DNA of 64,000 nucleotides from Paramyrothecium sp. XJ0827. Its lineage: Eukaryota > Ascomycota > Sordariomycetes > Hypocreales > Stachybotryaceae. The notes under the pieces are model-generated. The model ran no database searches. It was not told the origin of the DNA and worked only from the letters and a program-made list of their open reading frames with translations. Of this stretch, positions 56,382 to 64,000 are shown in pieces. The position numbers and the translations under genes are program-made. Positions within the stretch are counted from its first letter, which is position 1; each line of letters starts with the position of its first letter. Location of the stretch: assembly GCA_020881915.1 (NCBI GenBank), contig JAJFPB010000003.1:2232001-2296000 (forward strand), given 5' to 3'.

Positions 56382-58149
56382 CTATCGCCTGCTCAGCTGC
56401 GGCCCTCGAGGCCCCATTTCTCCACCCTCTCTGGGCATGGCTCCCATCGAAACCAACTGGCTCACGCTGGGAGGGTCTCGGGGCCCATTGACCATGCTCT
56501 GAACTGATGGTCTGTTCGCCAGCGTTGTGCCAGGGTTGTACATCCCTCCCATGCTGATGTCTCCCTCGCTGCCCAGTCTCGTCGGAAAGTCGTGAGGCCG
56601 TGCTCTAGGTGACACATCGCCTTGGTATCCCGATCCAGTGCGGTCATGTTGCCTTGGATTCATGTCCACATCACCAAACGGCGCCAGGCCCACGTCCCGC
56701 TGTAGAGTGGCTACCTCGTCGTCCGTCACTGCCTTCCAGCTGCATCGCGCATGTTTCTTAGTGCAGCCCTGGCAGGCCGTCAAGTGCTTGATGCATTCTG
56801 TGCGAAGTCGCCGGCAGCGGTCGCACGGAGGGGCGATGACTGCGCCTTTGGGCAACCTATCCGTTTTGCGGGTAACTAGAGCTCGTAGGGCCTCGCTAGG
56901 GTCGCTCGCCAGTTGCATGTTGAAATCAATGGCACTCGATACTGATGCGCGGCTGGCACCCGAAGAGCGGCTTGGATGCATCGAAGAATGGGTCGAGCTT
57001 AGGGATGGCGATACTGGACCTCCCGGCGTGTAGCTCGATGGCACCTGTGACGATCGTGGAGCCAGAAACTGTGCGAGGAGGTCTGTGTGCAAATCGTAAG
57101 GCTGATCCGAGCCCGAGCCGCGTTGTGCAGGGCTGTCAGTCCGAAAATTCGATAAGCTGGCCCCTTCCGCTGTGCTTCGCCTTCGCGCAATGTCGTGCTT
57201 GCGATGACCCAACTTGTGATGCAACAACCGGGCTCTCGATGCCACCTCATCTGCTTTCTTGTACAATACTGCTGTCCTCTGCTCAAGTATATCCAGTGTG
57301 GCCAGCTCTGCCGTTTCGTCCTCATCGAATGGCCGCTCTTGGGTAAAGCGATCCAAAGCGCCCGAGGATATAAGCCGCCAATCGTCTTCCAAGACTTCGA
57401 CTTGAAATCCCTTGAGCTGCATCCGGCATCGCCTGGACCCATCTGGCAATGTCGTCAGAACAAACTCGGGTGCATTTGTTTTGGCGAAGCGGACAATGTC
57501 GAGCCAAGTAACGGGATCCGGAGCGGGCTGCACGGGGTATGTCTTGATGGGCCCGTCAAAGAACCTGTCAATGCCTTTGAGCAGCCGTGGCCCTGTCAAC
57601 TTGGCGCCTAGGCTCGCTGCTAAACTCTCCTGTCGGTCCAAGACATCTGGAATGGGGGAAAAGAGTCAGTCTTGTCCGGCGGTGACATGCTAAGACGAGC
57701 AATACCTTCGTAGTCTCCCATGAGTGTCAAAACATCCTGGAAAGTGTCGGCGTCACCTGCAATGAGTGGGAGGCGCTCGGCATCGGGCCGCAATAAATAG
57801 TTGATCGTTCCAACTGGCCCTTTTAAGACTGTCAGTAAGATAGAAGAAAACATTGATGCGAACCCAAATCACATGGAGTTTGACCGACGGTTTGGGCTGA
57901 ATTTATACAGGCGATGGAACACAATCAACTGGGCAATTGTTTAAAAAACCCCTCAGGCGAATGGCATTGAGTGTGGCGAAGATTCGTCCCGAGGAGAAGG
58001 GAAGGCTTTCTGTCGAAGGATGATCATGACGTACCTTGCACAGGAGGGGGAGTGCGATGCTGTAGTTGATGATGCCCCGGGAATATTGGGCCACCAATGG
58101 ATTCTTGCTTCATTCTGGAGGGTAGCCCCGATTCTGAGGCGTGCGCCAT
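56382..58149 (-). CDS. Zn(II)2Cys6 protein with an internal zinc cluster
   Basis: Exons in coding order 58149-58035, 57819-57706 and 57646-56382 join in phase (497 aa). The start is the ATG at 58149 (MAHASESGLPSRMKQES); the frame is open further upstream but without an ATG. The first two thirds are a folded-looking region with no zinc motif (GTINYLLRPDAERLPLIAGD, DPVTWLDIVRFAKTNAPEFV, then a long helix near residues 180-230). A canonical six-cysteine cluster lies at about residues 351-378 (CDRCRRLRTEC, x6, CQGCTKKHARC). The C-terminal 120 residues are low-complexity. RMKQES resembles a sumoylation site. I do not recognise a named gene. DNA binding is inferred from the cluster only, and the position of the cluster is unusual. 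Confidence 0.78.
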
Positions 58150-61100
58150 CTCTACACTGCCTGAAATCGCAGCCTGCGGGATGTGCAGTGGAGAGAAGGG
58201 TTGTTCGAGGAGAGGCGGCTTTCCGGCTCTCCTCTTCTGCTGGTCTTGTGCTGCACAGGGGAATTTGGAGGTTGGCGATGTCTGATGCGAAGGGTGACTG
58301 TATGTCGAGGGGTGAGCAGGGGGAGGATTCAAGAGCGTTAAAGGGTAAGCCACTTTTGCAGAGGCCACTAGCCTGCTCCAAGAGTCGAGAAGGGAACTGA
58401 GGATGTTTTAATCTGACGAACTATCAGCGGAAATGCACCAGCATGTATATGAAATAGGAAGCCAGAGCTTCTCGTAGAACCTACATGGGTACGAAAAGCC
58501 AGCTGCCTTGTTTCCTGGCTTCTTGATTAATGGCCCACACCACGCCTTGCCTCAAGCAAGCAAGTACAATCGGCTCCTGAAAGAAGGATGGGTATGGGTT
58601 CAAGGCATCACTTCGACGGCGTGTCTCTGGTTTTGTGTGGCTTCTGTCTTGACGGGCCCGCTGCAAGGGTCTTGGACTGGGGTACAATGAGTAATGAGGA
58701 TCCGTTGAAGGAGCACTGATGAACGTCTGAGGTTTTGGGCTGGGTTAGGCTATAATGGTTACGGAAACCGTAGGGATCGATCTGACATCTGCCCAAAAGT
58801 ACGGCCTGTAGGCTATGGCCAGCCAAAACAGCCCGTGGTGGTACTTAATCAGGGGCAAAAGGCTGGCAGCACGAGACTGAAGAACCAACGTCGGTCACGG
58901 CCTCACCAAAACCCTGTGCGCAGGAAATCTTCATATGCAGTTATTTTGCATTTGGGTCCGTCTGTGGTTACAATTGCTACAGAAGGGGTAGCATTGAACC
59001 TGGCTTGGGTGCAACATCCCAGTTGAGCTTTTCGGTCCCCTGGGTAAGCCCCCAAGTCCACTGTGTGGGTTGCTCCCTTCTATGAGTGGTTAGAGGCGGA
59101 TGGCCAACCTACCACTGAGAGACGAGCCTCAACCGTCCTCGCGTGAGGCGAAGAATACTACTCGGGCTGAAGAACCACTTGCAGCCACGGTAACACGTCC
59201 GAAGGCGGGACATGGGTGTTCCCCGCCTGGTAACACAGGCAGTTGGACACCATCGGAAGGGAGGGAGACGCAGGGTTCCCAATCCTACAGGGCAGCGCCA
59301 TTCCTTCGAGCGTGGAAGGCGCAGAAGCGGGAGCCGTGCCACGCGCGCACACCAACAGAGGTACTTTGAGGGAGATAAGATCGAATGGGTGCGGCCAGGT
59401 GCATTCGTTTGGGGGCGGAAGTCGTGTGAGCGGAGAGTTTGTACTCGTGGCGCTGGGGTCTTGCCGCATCTTCATGCTCAACGATCAAAATCCGCGCACA
59501 GCTCCCTCCCCACTGCTCTGTTCAGTGGGATGCGACATCGCGACAAGGTTGTTTGTTGAAGACGCAAGTATCGGCTCCGAGGTGGAGCTGGCCAAGCCTG
59601 GCGCACCTTCACTTGCAGTTCGAGTTGAAGGTAACCAATGGTAATGATGCTTGAAATGACTGGGACTCACATCCACTTTTCTCACACCAACTAGGGCGTC
59701 GATTTGGTTGAGGGCTCTGACGTTGGCTGCAGGCGAGTTGGGTTCTATGTTTGCCGCTGAGCTTCAGAATTCGATACGCGAGTTGTGGGTTCTTGCTGTT
59801 CCCTGTTTCCGTGGTGTTGAGACGGTGTTGGCAACCAACGTCAACGCTGCACCGCAAGCACCAGGGTTTGCTTGCCGAAGATTCCGTAAACAGAAGCAGA
59901 CTCCGGTGCCCGAACTCATCACGTCTATCGGAGTTGTGGAAGTTGGCCGTAGCGCAGTTTGAGGCGCACTCAATGGCCAGGCCACTGACTGTGTCCGGCG
60001 CAGGTTCGCGCCCGAGTGGACGCTACAGGGGCGGGCACTTAAGCTCATGGGAGCTAAATCCGTAAGCCGTGTCCGGCTCAACTTTGCGAGCGGGGCGGAA
60101 GAGCGGAAACAGAAGCAAGACGCAAGTAGCCCATGATCTGGAGTGCTCATGCGATGACTTACAGTGTACGATAGTCTCGTCGTGCGAGATGAAAGTGCCG
60201 GGCGCATTGGCTGCGCTCCGAAGACGATGAAGTGAATAAATTCCGGAAAACACCTACAACCCAATGATTGTCTTGGCAAATATCACCTTCACGTTGCCTG
60301 CGATAGAGCACGGCAATGTCTATCGAAGGCTGTTAAAAAAGCCAACCACATCGGCTTCCTCATCGGGGGTCTGTCTTTGCAGCGTGAACTCCAAACCCTT
60401 GATGTGGATCATCGCCATCCCACTTGGGTAACCTGCTCACTTCGGCCGCTCGGCGATATTGACAGTAAGAAAATCCGGGATAGTTTGGCCGCCTTGTCGC
60501 TCCAAGAATTAGGAGATCCATTAGATCAAGTTCAAGGGTTCACGAGTGGGTATACGGCGCACAACCATCATCAGTAAGGAGGGGGAAGCGACGGTGTGCG
60601 GTCCTTGGAGTATAACCCTGATGCCGCCAACGTCCAGAAAGAGACCCGCACCCTGTCCCGGTCGATCATTCGAGGTGATCCATGCACACGCCTAGAGCCC
60701 TAGCCAACCTTGTAAGGCCAATTTAGTTGAAGAATGGCCGGTTCTATCTCTACGTGCCGAGCTCGGCCGGAGTGTAACGATAGACGCTGTGACGGCTGTC
60801 TTGTAGGAGCATCTTTGACCCGATAGGTATGCCAGAAGCTGACCATAGCGAGAGCATGGACATGGTGAGCCAGCTGAATGGAGGACAGACGCAACGCTAC
60901 CACGTTCTCCAGCAACCCTTGCAGGTTTCATGTTCTCAAAGAAAAAGGCGAAGGAAGCGCTAGCCTGTGCTCACGTCAGAGCCCGTAGGAGCATTCAGGT
61001 GTTGAGTTGCGTCTGTCGCTAGCAGTCGCTAGCTTCACTTGACGTGCTTGGAATCTTCAGGGCCGCCGTCTAAGAATAACAGCCGTCCCCGATTGCTGTA

Positions 61101-62018
61101 TCTGCCCATGCCGTAACCGGGGACTGACTGACAAACACCCTGAGAACGCCCCGCAGCAGTAGATGGTGGTTTTGGAGGAACGAACATTGATGCAACCTAA
61201 GCACATGGTCCCAACTCGAGGTAGTGAAAGAAGGAAGCCCAGGTTCCGCCCAGGTTTCTGCCCAGCAAAGAGGGGCAGGTGCGTCAGCCGTGCCTTCCAT
61301 GATCCCAGTTGCCGTACAGAGTAAGATCTAGAGCTATCTTCCTCTCGAGGCAACTCCCACGAGGCCGGCCATGGATAAGGCACCTTAGCCATGCCACTAC
61401 GTCATTTGAGGAAGGTGCCTGGGGTTCAGAGATCTAGAAGACGGTCGGGGGCCATGACCCCGTTCCACAAGGACGCAACGATGTCCCAAATCCCGTACAG
61501 GCCTTCTAACACCTGGAGGTCGAGGGTTGTGCTCCGGGAACCTGTAGCGCGGTACCACCCAGAGCAACCCCGCGCTAAGCCATAAGCGGCCGGCAACCCT
61601 CCATGTGGCACGAGCTCTCCGCCTTTTTCGGTTCAGCCTCGCGTCACCCAAACGCCTGCCAACAACAGCCGCCGCCCGCCGCCTACCTGGCCTTACCTCA
61701 GGTACCTTGTACCCTTTAACCTTGCACGCGGGAAAAATACCACCCCAATCTAATCTGTACGTCAAAGTAAGTACCCAGGTACCTTACCCAAAACAACCTA
61801 CCTACATCCTTCACATCAAGACGCACAATCGCGTCCCGCCCTCCCCCCCCCCCGACGAGCAAAGCAAGCAACGCGAAACAGAAGCTGATTAACACATTCG
61901 GACGGACCCTCTCCTGAAACGACAAAGGCTGGCCAAGTAGCCCGCAGAAGGAGGAGCAGCACCAGCAGCTAGCTTAGCAGCCGAAAGCTTGCCAAGTCGA
62001 GAAAAACCCAGCAAAGCA
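58150..62018. other. Intergenic, 3.9 kb, no gene recognised
   Basis: The longest gap in the window. Both strands carry only short overlapping frames without motifs. The last 350 bp, with two AGGTACCT palindromes and a run of C near 61845, are the LSM7 promoter and leader. Confidence 0.5.
61700..61784. promoter_or_regulatory. Two AGGTACCT palindromes
   Basis: Copies at 61700-61707 and 61777-61784, 319 and 242 bp before the LSM7 ATG, with TACC-rich sequence between them. Confidence 0.4.
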
Positions 62019-62857
62019 ATGTCCGACAGACCTGCGCACCGAGGCGGCGGCCGTGGCGGCGGCGGTGGAGGCTTCCGTGGAGGCGGTCGAGGTGGCCACG
62101 GTGGCGGGCGAGGTGACAGAGGTGCTGGGGGCGACAGAGGAGGGCACGGCGGCGGCTCAGGCCAGGACCGTGAGAGGCCGAAGAAGGAGAACATCCTCGA
62201 CCTGGCAAAGTACATGGACAAGCAGATCACCGTCAAGTTCAATGGCGGCCGTCAAGGTGAGCGCCCCTCCCCCTGCTCCCCAAACCGCTTGCCGTGTCAC
62301 GCCCGCGGCAAGCTCTCGTGTTGTCTCGTCCCCGCGCGCAACTCTACGCCGGCTCCCTCCCCTTGTCGCGGGTAACTCGGGCTCCATCCAAGCCCATCTC
62401 GCGACACGTGGTGGGCGGCAATACCATGAGCAGCAGCTGCGGGCACGAATCCCTCGTTGCATGGCAATATATGCAACCGCAGAAGGAGTGTGTGTGCTTG
62501 TTTAGGAGCATTGACTAATACTGAGGCTCTCGCCTCCTCGGCCTACAGTTCAAGGTACTCTCAAGGGTTACGACGCGCTGATGAACCTCGTTCTCGACGA
62601 TGTGCAAGAGATCATGCGAGGTCAGTCACATTGCCCCTCCCCCCCCTCCCAGTTCTCCTCCTCCTGCTGCGACGGTTGTCTTCACCACGACACTCCCCCT
62701 GCTAACGCCCTCTTGCCCCGCCTTAGATGACGAAGGCAACGAGTCTACCCGTCCGCTCGGTCTGGTGGTCGCCCGAGGGACTCTGCTTGTCCTCGTGAGC
62801 CCTGTCGATGGCAGTGAGGAGATCGCCAATCCTTTTGCCCAGCCCGATGACGACTGA
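62019..62857 (+). CDS. LSM7: U6 snRNA-associated Sm-like protein Lsm7
   Basis: Exons 62019-62256, 62549-62620 and 62727-62857 join in phase (146 aa). The Sm1 motif spans the first junction (ILDLAKYMDKQITVKFNGGR then VQGTLKGYDALMNLVLDD), and Sm2 is in exon 3 (GLVVARGTLLVLVSP). This is one subunit of the Lsm2-8 ring on U6 snRNA and the Lsm1-7 ring in mRNA decay. Ahead of the Sm fold is a Gly/Arg-rich (RGG-like) leader of roughly 45 residues, absent from the short yeast form and likely to add RNA contact. The 292-nt first intron is the longest in this gene. Confidence 0.93.
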
Positions 62858-63670
62858 TCGCAGCTCCTTTCCCTGCTCCAACCATTCACACCAACTCCGG
62901 CCCACGACCTATGGCGTCTGTTGGGGAACATGGTGTCTTGCCTTGTCGTTGGGACACGGCCAGGACTTTCACGGTGGGTAGGGGATGCTACACTCCCGCT
63001 TCCATTAGGGGCTAGGCAGGTCGCCGACCACTCGTCATCAAAAGACTATTGGGTTATGAGGCCAGATGGATTCAGCAAGTGGGACGGAGGCCGTAGTTCC
63101 ACTCGCGCGTCTGCCTTGGTCATGCAATGCACTCTCGGAGGAGCTGTATGCCACCACCGGCTAGAGTGAACGTCTGGGATACGTGACCTATCAGTCGTCG
63201 TAACGATCTGTTACTATCTACCAAATGCCTACAAAGAAACACTATGAACCAAAGAGCTGCATCTAGACGAATACTCCGCTGATCCTGCACCGGCTATTGC
63301 CACATCCCTTTTTCCAACCATCTAAAACTTCGTAACCGGACTGTTGCTTATGTGTTATGCTGCAAGCTGACCGACGAGTGTGCTCATCTGGTTGTACACA
63401 TCATCCCCACACACCACTTTGAAGGAGTGCGGCCTCCGCTCCCAGGGCTGGCCGTACACGCTGTACAATTCAGGTCCGCACCCGAGCCGATGTCACTCCA
63501 CCGTGCTCGCTGACCTACCAGAGCGTGAGCCGTCCCACGAGCTAAGACGTGCCGTGACCAAAAATGCTGGACCCCCTTTTCCCCCCAGTCTCCCGTCCCG
63601 TAATCCGTCTCTTCTAGTGTCAAGGCATCGAGGCCGTCTGCCTTCGCTGCGTCTTTCGCTTCGTGTTCTT
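62858..63670. other. Convergent intergenic region, LSM7 / PAN3
   Basis: 3' flanks only; no gene. Confidence 0.5.
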
Positions 63671-64000
63671 CTAAAATCCCTTGCCCTGCTTGCCTCCCTT
63701 TTGGAGCTCTCCGAAAGCGTTGTTCAACTGCTTCTTTAGCTCCTTATAGCTGACCAGAAAGCTAGTTTGCTCGTCGCGGCTTGTGAGGCACACCCGTTCC
63801 TCTGAACCTGCATCTAGTCTGTTCAGGCAGCGAATCATGTGCCCGACGTCCAATACTGGATTTCCGTTACTGTCCACTTGGTGGAATACGTAGTCGCGGA
63901 AAAGTTTAAGCATGTAACGCTCGCCGTTTTCAGACCACGCCCTGTCACCATCGAACTCCTGCCTTTCGTTGACGGCACCCAGCTTCATCATGAGGCGGGC
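63671..64000 (-). CDS. PAN3: PAN3, C-terminal end (partial, runs off the right edge)
   Basis: The last 109 codons and the stop are present; the gene continues beyond 64000. The sequence (RAWSENGERYMLKLFRDYVF, HQVDSNGNPVLDVGHMIRCL, RVCLTSRDEQTSFLVSYKEL) is the highly conserved C-terminal knob domain of the poly(A)-nuclease subunit PAN3, which recruits the PAN2 deadenylase. The body of the protein (zinc finger, PAM2 motif, pseudokinase, coiled coil) must lie to the right. Confidence 0.92.
   Translation of the reverse strand, partial: ARLMMKLGAVNERQEFDGDRAWSENGERYMLKLFRDYVFHQVDSNGNPVLDVGHMIRCLNRLDAGSEERVCLTSRDEQTSFLVSYKELKKQLNNAFGELQKGGKQGKGF

Noticed and set aside
58150..58381. N-terminal extension of the internal zinc-cluster protein beyond the ATG at 58149
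   Set aside because: The frame is open but has only GTG/TTG starts; without an ATG or a convincing upstream exon I kept the start at 58149.
1..64000. Enrichment of the plain 6-mer GGTACC
   Set aside because: I count roughly as many as chance predicts for 64 kb; only the extended 8-mer AGGTACCT looks enriched.

Overview
The window is nuclear DNA of a filamentous ascomycete (Pezizomycotina; a Sordariomycete is my best guess from gene content and style). Genes are split by short introns, mostly 50-180 nt, with GTAAGT/GTATGT/GTACGT-type donors, CTAAC/CTGAC branch sites and YAG acceptors. Two genes carry Zn(II)2Cys6 clusters, a fungal hallmark. The housekeeping genes (GNA1, SED5, SEC2, PMT1, SF3A1, SNX3, RIM2, LSM7, PAN3) have their usual eukaryotic architecture. 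I joined exons by hand, checking reading phase at each junction; no expression data support the models.

Layout, left to right. 1-2.1 kb: no gene. 2.1-4.9 kb: a CorA-like membrane protein (+). 7.4-10.1 kb: a six-exon Zn2Cys6 transcription factor (+), with its zinc cluster split by a microsatellite-bearing intron. 11.1-11.8 kb: glucosamine-6-phosphate N-acetyltransferase (+). 13.1-13.4 kb: a small basic protein behind two TATA boxes (+). 13.8-19.0 kb: a polyol/sugar redox neighbourhood of an SDR (-), a zinc sorbitol/xylitol-type dehydrogenase (+) and an aldo-keto reductase (-). 20.6-28.0 kb: two long, largely disordered proteins (both -). 31.2-32.2 kb: the Golgi syntaxin Sed5 (+). 35.0-37.2 kb: the Rab exchange factor Sec2 (+).

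38.3-44.4 kb: an accessory locus of tandem BTB/POZ-like paralogues in graded states of decay. Copy 1 has one in-frame stop, then an N-terminal scrap, copy 2 has a frameshift, and copy 3 is intact. Copies 2 and 3 share an 18-bp upstream element at almost the same distance from their ATGs. This is the most interesting part of the window.

44.9-64.0 kb: a conserved block holding PMT1 (-), SF3A1 (+), SNX3 (+), the mitochondrial pyrimidine-nucleotide carrier RIM2 (-), an unusual zinc-cluster protein (-), LSM7 (+) and the C-terminal end of PAN3 (-, runs off the right edge). The gap at 58.2-62.0 kb shows no gene.

Across the window the palindrome AGGTACCT occurs nine times, always outside coding sequence; eight copies lie about 160-550 bp upstream of a start codon. 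I saw no tRNA, rRNA, transposon or CRISPR array.
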